Notes under the pieces: model-generated
Seen by the model: only the letters and a program-made list of their open reading frames with translations
Told to the model about the DNA's origin: nothing
Databases searched by the model: none
NCBI RefSeq assembly: GCF_000732605.1
Contig: NZ_JPME01000002.1
Span: 1-64,000, forward strand
Source of the DNA: Lacrimispora celerecrescens
GTDB taxonomy: Bacteria > Bacillota > Clostridia > Lachnospirales > Lachnospiraceae
Direction of reading: 5' to 3'
Length of the DNA stretch: 64,000 bases
Position numbers and translations under genes: made by a program
Part shown: piece after piece, positions 34,043 through 43,489 of the stretch
Position numbering within the stretch: the stretch's first letter is position 1
Layout: each line of letters opens with the position of its first letter

Positions 34043-35266
34043 ATGAAACAGATAGACGGCGGAGTAACTGCGGCAAAAGGATTTAAGGCAGCATCCACGG
34101 CAGCGGGAATTAAATATAAAGACAGAAAAGATATGGCGATGATTTACAGCGAAGTGCCCTGTAAGGCAGCGGGAACCTTTACAACCAATCTTGTGAAAGC
34201 TGCCCCGGTAAAATGGGATAAAGTCGTAGTGGAAAATTCTACTTGCGCTCAGGCTGTGATTGTCAATGCGGGAATCGCCAATGCATGTACCGGAGAGGAA
34301 GGGCTTCGTTACTGCATGGAAACTGCAGAAGCGGCGGCGGAGAGCCTTTCCATCCCTGTCAGCTCCGTGCTGGTGGCGTCCACCGGAGTGATCGGGAAAC
34401 AGCTTCCGATGGACCGCATTGTAGCAGGGGTGAAAGCCATGGTGCCGGAACTTGATAGCAGCCAGGAAAGCGGGACGGCAGCTGCCATAGCTATCATGAC
34501 TACGGATACAGTTAAAAAAGAAGTTGCGGTTCAATTTGAAGTCGGAGGAAAGACCATCACCATGGGCGGCATGTGCAAGGGTTCCGGAATGATCCATCCC
34601 GACATGTGCACCATGTTAAGTTTTGTTACCACAGATGCGGCTATTTCCAAAGAGCTTTTGCAGGAAGCCTTAAGAGAGGATATCAAAGACACCTATAACA
34701 TGATTTCCGTGGATGGGGATACCTCTACCAATGACACTGTGCTCCTTCTTGCAAACGGCATGGCAGGAAATGAGGAGATCCAGTCTAAAAACGAGGATTA
34801 TGAGGCATTTTGCAAGGCGCTTAATTTCATTAACGAAACTCTTGCAAAGAAGATGGCAGGTGATGGGGAAGGCTGTACCGCATTGTTTGAGGTAAAGATC
34901 ATAGGAGCAGAAACGAAGGAACAGGCAGTGATCCTTTCAAAATCAGTCATCACCTCCAGCTTGACCAAGGCTGCCATTTTCGGCCATGATGCCAATTGGG
35001 GCCGAATCCTTTGTGCCATGGGCTATTCCGGGGCCGTGTTTGATCCGGAAAAGGTAGACTTATATTTTGAGAGCGCAGCGGGAAAGTTAAAAATCATTGA
35101 AAACGGAGTCGCTCTTTCCTACAGTGAAGAGGAAGCCACCAGGATCTTATCCGAACCGGAAGTGACGGCAACTGCGGATATAAAATTAGGTGAAGCAACA
35201 GCTACAGCCTGGGGATGTGACCTGACTTTTGACTATGTGAAGATCAATGCGGATTACCGCTCATAA
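34043..35266 (+). CDS. argJ: Glutamate N-acetyltransferase / amino-acid acetyltransferase ArgJ
   Basis: A 407-residue enzyme that moves the acetyl group from N-acetylornithine to glutamate; the bifunctional form also uses acetyl-CoA. The self-cleavage site is in KGSGMIHPDMCTMLSF: cleavage before T190, which becomes the nucleophile. The residue before it is Cys instead of the common Ala. AIMTTDTVKKE and GHDANWGRILCAMGY are further family blocks. The protein should be processed into alpha and beta chains. GGAGG lies 7 bases before the ATG. Confidence 0.94.
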   Translation: MKQIDGGVTAAKGFKAASTAAGIKYKDRKDMAMIYSEVPCKAAGTFTTNLVKAAPVKWDKVVVENSTCAQAVIVNAGIANACTGEEGLRYCMETAEAAAESLSIPVSSVLVASTGVIGKQLPMDRIVAGVKAMVPELDSSQESGTAAAIAIMTTDTVKKEVAVQFEVGGKTITMGGMCKGSGMIHPDMCTMLSFVTTDAAISKELLQEALREDIKDTYNMISVDGDTSTNDTVLLLANGMAGNEEIQSKNEDYEAFCKALNFINETLAKKMAGDGEGCTALFEVKIIGAETKEQAVILSKSVITSSLTKAAIFGHDANWGRILCAMGYSGAVFDPEKVDLYFESAAGKLKIIENGVALSYSEEEATRILSEPEVTATADIKLGEATATAWGCDLTFDYVKINADYRS

Positions 35267-35306
35267 GTAGGGGATAACAAGCAGGAAAGAGGAAAGGAGA
35301 AAATAT

Positions 35307-36218
35307 ATGCAACTGGATCATAGCATTATGGAAAAAGCAGAGGTGTTGATTGAAGCCCTTCCCTATATACAGCGTTTCAACCGTAAAATCATTGTGGTGA
35401 AATACGGCGGCAGCGCTATGGTGGATGAGGAATTGAAAAAGCAGGTCATCCAGGATGTAGTTCTTTTAAAACTGGTAGGTTTCAAGCCAATCATTGTTCA
35501 CGGCGGAGGAAAGGAAATCAGCAAGTGGGTAGAAAAGTCTGGCATGGAGCCCCGATTTGTCAATGGCCTCCGGGTAACGGATGAACCTACGATGGAGATT
35601 GCAGAAATGGTGCTGAACCGGGTCAACAAAAGCCTGGTGCAGATGGTGAATGAGCTGGGAGTAAAAGCAGTGGGAATCAGCGGCAAGGACGGAATGATGT
35701 TAAAATGCCAAAAGCGCTATTCAAACGGAGAAGACATTGGATATGTGGGAGATATTACAGAGGTGGATCCTCAAATCATATATGATTTGCTGGAAAAAGA
35801 TTTTCTCCCTATCATCTGCCCTGTAGGCTTTGATGAAGATTTTGAAACCTATAATATCAATGCCGATGATGCGGCCTGTGCCATTGCTACGGCTATGGAA
35901 GCGGAGAAGCTGGCTTTTTTGACGGATGTTGAGGGTGTTTATAAGGATTTTCAGAATAAGGAATCCCTGATTTCAGAAATGTCCATGGCCGAAGCACAGG
36001 AATTTGTGGAAAGCGGGATGCTGGGAGGAGGTATGCTCCCTAAGCTTCAAAACTGCATCGATGCTATGAAGCAGGGAGTATCCAGGGTACATATCATGGA
36101 TGGACGGATTCCCCATTGCCTTCTTTTGGAAATATTCACGAACAGGGGAATCGGAACAGCCATTATGAGTGCAGGAGAGGAGCGGTTTTATCATGCGAAG
36201 CAAGCAGGAATACATTGA
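35307..36218 (+). CDS. argB: Acetylglutamate kinase
   Basis: A 303-residue kinase phosphorylating N-acetylglutamate. The N-terminal VVKYGGSAM and the HGGGKEIS glycine loop bind the phosphates; [15 protein letters not shown] and [11 protein letters not shown] complete the amino-acid-kinase fold. The C-terminal end GIGTAIM is standard. The N-terminal helix [14 protein letters not shown] is of the hexameric, arginine-inhibited type, so feedback inhibition is likely. It overlaps argD by 26 bases. Confidence 0.95.
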   Translation: MQLDHSIMEKAEVLIEALPYIQRFNRKIIVVKYGGSAMVDEELKKQVIQDVVLLKLVGFKPIIVHGGGKEISKWVEKSGMEPRFVNGLRVTDEPTMEIAEMVLNRVNKSLVQMVNELGVKAVGISGKDGMMLKCQKRYSNGEDIGYVGDITEVDPQIIYDLLEKDFLPIICPVGFDEDFETYNINADDAACAIATAMEAEKLAFLTDVEGVYKDFQNKESLISEMSMAEAQEFVESGMLGGGMLPKLQNCIDAMKQGVSRVHIMDGRIPHCLLLEIFTNRGIGTAIMSAGEERFYHAKQAGIH

Positions 36219-37392
36219 GAAAGCGGAGTCAGAGATTTATAAGACCTACAACCGATTTCCTATTGTTTTTGACCATGGAGACGGTGTCCGTCTTTATGAC
36301 ACGGATGGAGAGGAATATCTGGATTTTGGAGCCGGGATCGCAGTCATGGGTTTGGGCTATAACGACCCGGAATTTAATGAAGCCTTAAAGGAACAGGTGG
36401 ATAAGCTTCTTCATACCTCTAATTTATTTTATAATGTCCCGGCTGTGGAAGCGGGAGAGCTGATTTTAAAGGCCTCGGGTATGGATAAAGTGTTTTTTAC
36501 CAACAGTGGAACGGAAGCAGTGGAAGGCGCTTTAAAGATAGCCAGAAGATACGCTTACAATAAGGACGGAGGCCATGACCACGAAATCATTGCCATGAAA
36601 CATTCTTTTCACGGCAGGAGCTTGGGAGCTCTTTCCGTAACAGGTAATGACCATTACCAGGAACCTTTTAAGCCTTTGCTTCCGGGAATTAAATTTGCTG
36701 ACTTTAATGATCTGGACAGTGTGAAGGAACTGCTGAATGATAAAACCTGCGCCATAATCATGGAAACAGTTCAGGGTGAAGGGGGCATCTATCCGGCCGA
36801 CGAGGAATTTTTAACGCGTGTAAGAGCACTTTGTGATGAGCATGACATGCTGCTGATCCTTGATGAGATCCAATGCGGAATGGGACGGACCGGTACCATG
36901 TTTGCCTGGCAGAAATACGGTGTAAAGCCGGATGTGATGACCGTGGCAAAAGCTTTAGGAAACGGCGTACCGGTGGGAGCATTCCTGGCAGCAGGAAAAG
37001 CCGCGACGGCCATGTCCCCCGGCGACCATGGTACCACATACGGCGGAAACCCCTTTGTAACAGCTGCGACGTTCAAAGTACTGGAATTGTTTGAAAAGAG
37101 GAAAATCATAGACCATGTAAAAGAAATGGGAGAATATCTTGCAGCAAAGCTTAAATCTCTGGCGGATCGGTATGATATTATAACTGACCAGAGAGGCATG
37201 GGACTGATCCAGGGACTTGAGTTTTCTGTACCGGTTGCCCCCATTGTGAGCCAGGCCCTGTTGGAACAAAAACTGGTGCTTATAAGCGCCGGGGCGAATG
37301 TTATCCGCTTTGTTCCTCCGCTTGTGATCGAAAAAGAGCATGTGGATGAAATGGTTGAGAAGTTAGAGTCGGTACTAAAGCGCCAGCCTTAA
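36193..37392 (+). CDS. argD: Acetylornithine aminotransferase
   Basis: A 399-residue class-III PLP aminotransferase that converts N-acetylglutamate semialdehyde to N-acetylornithine. Typical blocks are [53 protein letters not shown] and the PLP lysine in [15 protein letters not shown] 36193 has GAGGAG 10 bases upstream and lies inside the end of argB; the longer in-frame start at 36169 lacks a site. It is the last gene of the operon, with a terminator after it. Confidence 0.95.
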   Translation: MRSKQEYIEKAESEIYKTYNRFPIVFDHGDGVRLYDTDGEEYLDFGAGIAVMGLGYNDPEFNEALKEQVDKLLHTSNLFYNVPAVEAGELILKASGMDKVFFTNSGTEAVEGALKIARRYAYNKDGGHDHEIIAMKHSFHGRSLGALSVTGNDHYQEPFKPLLPGIKFADFNDLDSVKELLNDKTCAIIMETVQGEGGIYPADEEFLTRVRALCDEHDMLLILDEIQCGMGRTGTMFAWQKYGVKPDVMTVAKALGNGVPVGAFLAAGKAATAMSPGDHGTTYGGNPFVTAATFKVLELFEKRKIIDHVKEMGEYLAAKLKSLADRYDIITDQRGMGLIQGLEFSVPVAPIVSQALLEQKLVLISAGANVIRFVPPLVIEKEHVDEMVEKLESVLKRQP

Positions 37393-37400
37393 CACTTTTG

Positions 37401-37440
37401 CCGGAGTTTTCGGAAGGATTTCTGAAGACTCCGGTTTTTT
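37401..37440. terminator. Terminator after argD
   Basis: CCGGAG...TTCGG pairs with the TCTGAAG...CTCCGG arm, followed by TTTTTT. The facing LacI-PfkB gene ends just beyond, so it may act in both directions. Confidence 0.7.
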
Positions 37441-37451
37441 ATGATTGATTC

Positions 37452-39350
37452 TCAAAGCTTCAGCAATTCCGGCTCAATCCTGTTAATATAAGTTTCCAAA
37501 GAATTCCGGTCAATGAGCGCTGGAATCACCCCTTGTCTGGAAACGCAGAAGCCTGCGGCATATGCAGCGATTCTGGCCGATGCTTCCATGGAATATCCGG
37601 ATGATAAATAAGCGGCCAGCGCTGCGATGAAAGCATCTGCGGCTCCGGTAGTATCCACAGGGGGAAAGGGGGAGGCTGGTAAGTATCCCTGAAAGGATGG
37701 ATCCTTTAGATAACAGCCGGAATGCCCAAGGGTAATGATTACAGTCTTTGCTCCCTGTTTCACAAATTCCTCAGCTTTTCCTTCCACATCCGGAATATGC
37801 GGGCATAATAATTCTGCTTCTATCCGATTGGGAACGAAAATATCGATCAGCTTCATGAGAGAAGGACGGATGGATTTCATGGCAGCCGGCTTCAAAATGT
37901 TTTCGGCCCCATATTTTTTTGCCAGACTGGCAGCCTTTTCTATGGCTGATTCAGGAACTTCCGTTTGAAGAAGGCAGTAACCGGAATGTTCAAATGCTTT
38001 TTCATAAGAGATAACATCAGCCGGTTCCAGATTCTGATTGGCTCCTGTCAGGATGGTAATCATGCTTTCACCGTCATTCTGAACATGGATATAGGCTTTT
38101 CCTGTTTCCCTGTGAGCATCTCTTTTTAAACCTTGGACATCTACCTGGTTTTCTTCCATGCAGGTGTATATTAAGTTGGAGTCATAATCGCTTCCCACTT
38201 TGCCGATAAGAGAAACCTCGTTCCCGAGTTTTGCAACGCCCACAGCCTGGTTGGCCCCCTTTCCCCCTGGGATGACGGAATGCCTGCTAGTGCTGACGGT
38301 TCGTCCTGGCTGGGGAAGTTCATCCACGTTTAAGGTTACGTCGATGTTTACACTTCCGACTACCACAATCTTTTTTCCATGAGAGGCAAAGGGGAGGGCA
38401 ATGCTTTGGGTATTTTCAAGAGGAAAGTCCCCTAGAAAAGGTGAAAATTCTTCTTCCCTTTTTTCACACTTTTCTATCAGACGGCCGCAGACAAAGCAAC
38501 CGAATTCAAAGTAAGGAATCCGGATGCTGGAGATACCTGGGAAGGCAATGTTTTCACGGGCATCATCTCTTAAACTAATAAGGGACAAATCCGAAGGAAC
38601 ATGGAACCGGAGCTTTGATAAATGTTCCAAGAGAACAAGAGCGGACGCATAATGAGTGCTGATAATTCCCGTGGGAGTGTGGGTCAATATGCCGTTGTGC
38701 CAGCCTTCTGCTTCAAGAGGAAGGTTCATGGAACTGTTGTAAGGAATGCTGTGGTCAAACAAACATTTCTTAAAACCTTGGAGAACCATCTCTGACCGCA
38801 GGCTGCCCTGTTTTGTGAGACAGCCAAGCTTTGTGTGGCCATATTGAATCAGAATTTCTGCTGCAGCATATCCCATGCCTGCAAAATCAATAGAGTAGGA
38901 AAGAGGATCTTCCCTGCTGTTAATACAGCAAACCTCTATGCCCTGTTCCTCGAAATAATGTCTGCCATCCAGGCTGGCGTCGCTTACTGGTTCCCAGATG
39001 ACCCCATCTACATGATTATTGCATAGGGAAGTAATATTTTTTAGTTCATTTTCAGGACTGTCCATGCTGTCATAGATTAAAATACTATAGCCGCTTTTCT
39101 GTGCCGCACTTATCATACCGTTTATCAATTGACTGGTTTTCCCTATGGATTTAAGCAGGACACCGAACATAAAGGTTTTTGCTTCCGGATTATTTTTAAC
39201 CATACTGTAAGGGGTATAGTGATAGTCTTTTACAATTTTGAGGACACGGTTTCTGGTTTCAGGACTTATGTTTTTGTCTTTGTTGTTCACTATTTTTGAT
39301 ACGGTGGATATTGAAACACCGGCCAACTGGGCGATTTCCTTAATTGTCAT
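37452..39350 (-). CDS. LacI-type regulator fused to a PfkB (ribokinase-like) kinase
   Basis: One 632-residue frame with two full proteins. Residues 1-50 are a LacI HTH (IKEIAQLAGVSISTVSKIVN), about 60-310 a periplasmic-fold effector domain (HVDGVIWEPVS, GMGYAAAEILIQYGHTKLG), and about 325-632 a PfkB kinase starting IVVVGSVNIDVTLNVDELPQPG. The kinase has signature 1 GGKGANQAVGVAKLG and signature 2 DTTGAADAF (catalytic D572; the usual GAGD reads GAAD). No stop, start or ribosome site separates the halves. It is divergent from the BMP importer operon, which it presumably regulates while phosphorylating a ligand such as ribose (inference). Confidence 0.88.
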   Translation of the reverse strand: MTIKEIAQLAGVSISTVSKIVNNKDKNISPETRNRVLKIVKDYHYTPYSMVKNNPEAKTFMFGVLLKSIGKTSQLINGMISAAQKSGYSILIYDSMDSPENELKNITSLCNNHVDGVIWEPVSDASLDGRHYFEEQGIEVCCINSREDPLSYSIDFAGMGYAAAEILIQYGHTKLGCLTKQGSLRSEMVLQGFKKCLFDHSIPYNSSMNLPLEAEGWHNGILTHTPTGIISTHYASALVLLEHLSKLRFHVPSDLSLISLRDDARENIAFPGISSIRIPYFEFGCFVCGRLIEKCEKREEEFSPFLGDFPLENTQSIALPFASHGKKIVVVGSVNIDVTLNVDELPQPGRTVSTSRHSVIPGGKGANQAVGVAKLGNEVSLIGKVGSDYDSNLIYTCMEENQVDVQGLKRDAHRETGKAYIHVQNDGESMITILTGANQNLEPADVISYEKAFEHSGYCLLQTEVPESAIEKAASLAKKYGAENILKPAAMKSIRPSLMKLIDIFVPNRIEAELLCPHIPDVEGKAEEFVKQGAKTVIITLGHSGCYLKDPSFQGYLPASPFPPVDTTGAADAFIAALAAYLSSGYSMEASARIAAYAAGFCVSRQGVIPALIDRNSLETYINRIEPELLKL

Positions 39351-39509
39351 GTGGCTCTCTCCCTTTTATTTATTGATTATAACAAATAATGAGTAATATG
39401 AAGTTAATTATGTAGCAGATATATGTATTTGTCAATAAGTTATATAAATGATATTGGCAAAACAATATAAGAAAGTAGTTTAATAAAATATTTTTTTATG
39501 CAAAAGTAC

Positions 39510-39538
39510 TTGACATCTCATTCGGAGGATGTTAGCAT
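39510..39538 (+). promoter_or_regulatory. Promoter of the nucleoside importer operon
   Basis: A perfect TTGACA (39510-39515), a 17-base spacer and TAGCAT (39533-39538). Confidence 0.5.
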
Positions 39539-39591
39539 TGGGATTATAGAAATGCAGATAAGAAAGCTGTTTTATTTTTGGGCAAAAAGGA

Positions 39592-39601
39592 AAAACGTTT
39601 T
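39592..39601. promoter_or_regulatory. Candidate LacI-family operator
   Basis: AAAACGTTTT is a perfect palindrome with a central CG, the hallmark of LacI-family operators. It lies between the promoter and the BMP gene, opposite the LacI-PfkB gene. Confidence 0.45.
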
Positions 39602-39662
39602 ACCAAAAAAATAAGAGTGAAATGATTTCCTTTTTCACTATATTTTTAAAGGAGGTATTTCA

Positions 39663-40790
39663 ATGAAAAAAAGAGTTTGGAGCATTCTGATGACGGCAGC
39701 ACTGGCAGTATCGCTGACCGGCTGTTCCGGTGGGGCGGGAGCAGCAAAGGAGGCCGGTAAAACGGTAGAGGCAACCGCAGGAACAACGGCAAAGGCAGCA
39801 TCAGAGAATGGGGATGGAAAGGAAAAGACAGGGGCCGGAAAAAGGGTATGTATTGTTTATTCCGGTAATTTAGGGGACAAGTCCTATAATGATTCCTGCA
39901 ATGAAGGGGCAAAAGAGGCTGCCGCAGATTATGGAGTGGAAATTAAAAATCTGGAGGGCACATCTGCAGAGGAATGGGAAGCAAACTTTTTATCTGCCTG
40001 CGAGGACGGTTATGATCTTGTCATCTGCTCCTCCTCTAACTTTGAAGAGTACATGAAAGAGCATTGTGCCAGCTATCCGAATGTGAAATTTGCAATTATC
40101 GACACTACGGTGGAAGGCGATAATATTGTATCCATCAGCTTCGCACAGAATCAGGGTTCTTTCCTGGCAGGTGCGGCAGCCGCCATGTTTACTCAGAAGA
40201 CAGATATTGAAGGGGTAAACCCGGATAAGATCATTGGCTGGGTAGGCGGAATGGATATCCCGGTTCTTCATGATTTCTTCACTGGATATGAGCAGGGAGC
40301 AAAATACATAGACCCGGATATCAAGGTTCTACAGTCTTTTGCAGGAACATGGAACGATCCGTTAAAGGGCAAGGAGCTGACACTGGCGCAGTTTGATCAG
40401 GGCGCAGATATCGTAATGAACGTAGCTTCCGGCACAGGCCCTGGAATTTTAGAGGGAGCAAAGGAAGCTGGAAAATATGCCATAGGTGTGGATTTAAACC
40501 AGGATAATGACCAGCCGGGAAGCATACTGACCTCTATGGTAAAGCGTGTGGACACAGCCTGCTATCTGGCAATCCAGTCAGTGGTTGAAGGCACATTTAA
40601 GGGTAATTCCACTTCATATCTGACCATAAAGGAAGAGGGCGTTGGCCTGACCGATTTCAGTGTGATGAAAGAGCACCTGGGAGATAAATTCCCGGAAGAC
40701 ATTGTAGAAAAGGTTAAAGAACTGGAAGAGAAGATCGTTTCCGGTGAAATAGTTGTAGAGAATTATACCGGTTTCGGTGCAAATAAATAG
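39663..40790 (+). CDS. BMP family (PnrA-like) nucleoside-binding lipoprotein
   Basis: A 375-residue binding protein with lipobox SLTGC21, a Gly/Ala/Glu/Lys linker to about 58, and a BMP (basic membrane protein) fold. Typical blocks are VCIVYSGNLGDKSYNDSCNEGA, SCIYDLVICSSSN-like DLVICSSSNFEEYM, ISFAQNQGSFLAGAAAAMFT and GWVGGMDIPVLHDFFTGYEQG, of the PnrA/TmpC purine-nucleoside receptor type. It feeds the YufOPQ-like membrane complex encoded downstream. AAAGGAGG lies 8 bases before the ATG. A hairpin follows before the ATPase gene. Confidence 0.9.
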   Translation: MKKRVWSILMTAALAVSLTGCSGGAGAAKEAGKTVEATAGTTAKAASENGDGKEKTGAGKRVCIVYSGNLGDKSYNDSCNEGAKEAAADYGVEIKNLEGTSAEEWEANFLSACEDGYDLVICSSSNFEEYMKEHCASYPNVKFAIIDTTVEGDNIVSISFAQNQGSFLAGAAAAMFTQKTDIEGVNPDKIIGWVGGMDIPVLHDFFTGYEQGAKYIDPDIKVLQSFAGTWNDPLKGKELTLAQFDQGADIVMNVASGTGPGILEGAKEAGKYAIGVDLNQDNDQPGSILTSMVKRVDTACYLAIQSVVEGTFKGNSTSYLTIKEEGVGLTDFSVMKEHLGDKFPEDIVEKVKELEEKIVSGEIVVENYTGFGANK

Positions 40791-40811
40791 CAGGAACTGA
40801 AAAGAATGCAG

Positions 40812-40856
40812 AATGGTTTGGATTTCCTGATTCCCCTCGGATTTCCAAACCATTTT
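40812..40856 (+). promoter_or_regulatory. Intercistronic hairpin after the BMP gene
   Basis: AATGGTTTGGA (40812-40822) pairs perfectly with TCCAAACCATT (40844-40854), followed by only TTTT. It is probably a partial terminator that lowers expression of the membrane genes relative to the binding protein. Confidence 0.6.
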
Positions 40857-40908
40857 ACAATCATAAGGTGCGGGAAACGGCTGCTAACATAAAGAAGAGG
40901 GTGAAAGT

Positions 40909-42447
40909 TTGAGCGAATATGTAATAGAAATGAAGGATATTGTAAAGTCATTCGGAAATGTTCATGCAGTAAGGAACGGGCAGTTCACCTTAAAAAAGGG
41001 TGAAATCCATTCTCTGATCGGAGAAAACGGAGCCGGTAAATCCACCATGATGAAGCTGCTTTACGGTATGTATCCCATTGATGACGGAAGCATCCGGATC
41101 CATGGAGATCATATCCCATCCATTTCTCCTAAAATTGCCATTGAAAAAGGAATCGGAATGGTTCATCAGGAATTTATGCTGGTCAATGAACTGACGGTAT
41201 TGGAAAACATTATTCTAGGATTTGAACCAAGGCATGGAATCACCATTGATTTTGATAAGGCCAGAAAGACGGTGGAACAGTATATCAATCAGTATGGAAT
41301 GGATATCCAGCTTGGGAAAAAGATCAATCAGATATCCGTAGGTGAGGCGCAAAGGGTGGAGATCATCAAAACCTTAACCAGAGGAGCAAATGTGATCATT
41401 CTGGATGAACCTACGGCAGTCTTAACGCCCCAGGAAACCAAACAGCTTTTTGTGATTCTTCAGAATCTAAGAAAAGATGGGAAATCCCTGGTATTTATCT
41501 CTCATAAATTGAATGAGGTCATGGAGATTTCTGACCGCATCAGCGTAATGCGTCAGGGAAATTATATTGGGAGCGTCAGTAAGGAAGAGACTTCTCCGGC
41601 AGAGCTTGCCAAAATGATGATCGGAAGAGAAGTATTTTTAAATATAGAAAAAACACAGACAAAGCCAGGGGAAAAGGTTCTGGAAGTAAAGGATGTATGG
41701 GTTTCCGGAGAAAAGGAGATCTCAAAGATCCGTGGGGTATCACTGGATGTCAGGGCAGGAGAGATCGTTGGTATAGCGGGAATCGATGGAAATGGACAAA
41801 GTGAGCTGATTGAAGCAATCGCAGGACTCCGGCAGGTTGAAAAAGGAAGCGTGCTCTTAGACGGAAAAGAGTTAGGGGGCCTAAGTCCAAAACAGATCCG
41901 AAAAGCAGGTTTGTCCCATATTCCGGAAGACCGTAATACAAGAGGTTTAAACCGGTCTATGAGTATCAAGGAAAACCTCATAGCCGTACAGGTTGGGGAA
42001 GCTCCCTTTTGCAAAGGGGTCGTACGAGATGATAAGGAAACGCTGGAATATGCAAAACAGCTGTCTGAAGTTTTTGATATCCGTCCCAGAGACCCGGAGA
42101 TATCCACTCAGTCCTTATCAGGCGGAAATGCACAGAAGGTAGTAGTTGCAAGGGAAGTTTCTATTGGGGGGAAACTTCTGGTTGCATCACAGCCTACCAG
42201 AGGTGTTGATATTGGAGCCATTGAATCCATCCGGAAAATTCTGCAGGAGGTAAAAGCCAAAGGAATGGGGGTTTTGTTAGTCTCCGCTGATTTGGAGGAA
42301 ATCTTGTCCCTTTCAGACCGGATCGTTGTCATGCACGAAGGCAGGATAACAGGAAGGTTAAAAGCGGAGGATGCCAACGAGGATAATCTGGGATTACTGA
42401 TGATGGGCGGAACTGCATCAGCTGAGGAAAGGGGAAGTACAACATGA
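40909..42447 (+). CDS. Nucleoside ABC importer ATPase with two ABC domains (YufO/NupO-like)
   Basis: A 512-residue double ATPase starting at TTG 40909 after GAGGGTG. Domain 1 has Walker A GENGAGKST, signature SVGEAQRVEI and Walker B VIILDEPTAVLT. Domain 2 has the degenerate Walker A GIDGNGQSEL, signature LSGGNAQKVVVARE and LLVASQPTRGVD. This asymmetry (active site 1 normal, site 2 altered) is characteristic of sugar/nucleoside RbsA-type ATPases. Its stop overlaps the permease start (ATGA). Confidence 0.9.
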   Translation: MSEYVIEMKDIVKSFGNVHAVRNGQFTLKKGEIHSLIGENGAGKSTMMKLLYGMYPIDDGSIRIHGDHIPSISPKIAIEKGIGMVHQEFMLVNELTVLENIILGFEPRHGITIDFDKARKTVEQYINQYGMDIQLGKKINQISVGEAQRVEIIKTLTRGANVIILDEPTAVLTPQETKQLFVILQNLRKDGKSLVFISHKLNEVMEISDRISVMRQGNYIGSVSKEETSPAELAKMMIGREVFLNIEKTQTKPGEKVLEVKDVWVSGEKEISKIRGVSLDVRAGEIVGIAGIDGNGQSELIEAIAGLRQVEKGSVLLDGKELGGLSPKQIRKAGLSHIPEDRNTRGLNRSMSIKENLIAVQVGEAPFCKGVVRDDKETLEYAKQLSEVFDIRPRDPEISTQSLSGGNAQKVVVAREVSIGGKLLVASQPTRGVDIGAIESIRKILQEVKAKGMGVLLVSADLEEILSLSDRIVVMHEGRITGRLKAEDANEDNLGLLMMGGTASAEERGSTT

Positions 42448-43475
42448 ATGTAGCGGTAAAGAGCATACAGAAAATTTTACTTACCATGCTGCTTGCATTG
42501 GCAATCGGAGCCTTATTTATCCTATTTATCGGAGAAAATCCCTTAGAAGCTTATGGGGCACTGCTGCGTGGGGCATTTAACGGGAAGCTAAAGATAGGAA
42601 CCACCCTGGCTAGCTTTACGCCCCTTCTTCTCACCTCTTGTGCATTTGCGGTCGCGGCAAAAGCGGGAGCATTTAACGTAGGTGTGGAAGGTGAGGTGTT
42701 TCTGGGAGGGATTACTGCCGCATACATCGGCATCAACTGGACCTTTCTTCCGGCTCCTGTCCTCATGATTGTCTGCTTTCTGGGAGCCATGACAGTGGCG
42801 GCTTTGTGGGCACTTATTCCAGCCGTGCTGAAAGCTTATTACCGTGTGAGTGAGGTTTGTGTGACCATTCTCATGAACAGCGTAGCCTTGTACATAACCT
42901 CTTATCTGGTCAGCGGTCCCATGAGTGCAGGCGTGGCCAATGCCCAGTCTCTGCCGGTGACGGTGAACCTGCCTCAGTTTATGAAGCCAAGCAGTGTCAA
43001 TGCGGGACTTTTCATAGCCCTTATTACAGTGGTTTTCATGATCTGGGTCTTAAACAAAACTACTTTTGGATATAAAGTAAAAACAGTGGGAACCAATCCA
43101 TCTCATGCGGAGTATGTGGGCATCAGTCCCAAGAAGATATTTATACAATCCATGATGCTTAGCGGAGCATTGGGCGGAATGGCCGGCTGTATTGAGGTCT
43201 TGGGAGTTCACGGTTATTTCCTGAATAATTTTGCGGCAGGGCTTGGTTCCAATGGCATGCTGGCTTCTCTGATCGTTAAGAACAATCTGATCTTTGCACC
43301 CTTTATGTCCTTCTTCCTGGCGGTGTTAAAATCAGGAGCCATGGGGATGCAGCAGAGCACCGGTGTACCAAAATCCATTGTTGACACCATAACAGCCGTC
43401 TTCATTATTGTGGCAACCATGGAACTTTTGTTCCAGTTTAAGGATAAGAAAAATAAAAAGGAAAAGAGCAAATAG
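42444..43475 (+). CDS. Nucleoside ABC permease (YufP/NupP-like)
   Basis: A 343-residue permease with about nine hydrophobic segments of the BPD_transp_2 (branched-chain/ribose-type) family. Typical parts are FNVGVEGEVFLGGITAAYIG, the EYVGISPKKIFIQSMMLSGALGGMAG coupling region and VLGVHGYFLNNFAAGLG. It overlaps the ATPase gene by 4 bases and pairs with the permease that starts 14 bases downstream. Confidence 0.9.
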   Translation: MNVAVKSIQKILLTMLLALAIGALFILFIGENPLEAYGALLRGAFNGKLKIGTTLASFTPLLLTSCAFAVAAKAGAFNVGVEGEVFLGGITAAYIGINWTFLPAPVLMIVCFLGAMTVAALWALIPAVLKAYYRVSEVCVTILMNSVALYITSYLVSGPMSAGVANAQSLPVTVNLPQFMKPSSVNAGLFIALITVVFMIWVLNKTTFGYKVKTVGTNPSHAEYVGISPKKIFIQSMMLSGALGGMAGCIEVLGVHGYFLNNFAAGLGSNGMLASLIVKNNLIFAPFMSFFLAVLKSGAMGMQQSTGVPKSIVDTITAVFIIVATMELLFQFKDKKNKKEKSK

Positions 43476-43489
43476 GAGGAGGCAGGACT

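Larger units (their letters stand above)
39351..39662. other. Divergent regulatory interval (312 bases)
   Basis: No gene here. It separates the LacI-PfkB gene from the BMP importer and holds a promoter (39510-39538), a palindrome AAAACGTTTT (39592-39601) and a small hairpin (about 39615-39638, GTGAAA with TTTCAC) before the ribosome site. Confidence 0.6.

Noticed and set aside
39351-39662. Purine riboswitch before the nucleoside importer
   Set aside because: The conserved loop and junction sequence of purine riboswitches was not found; only a small hairpin is present.
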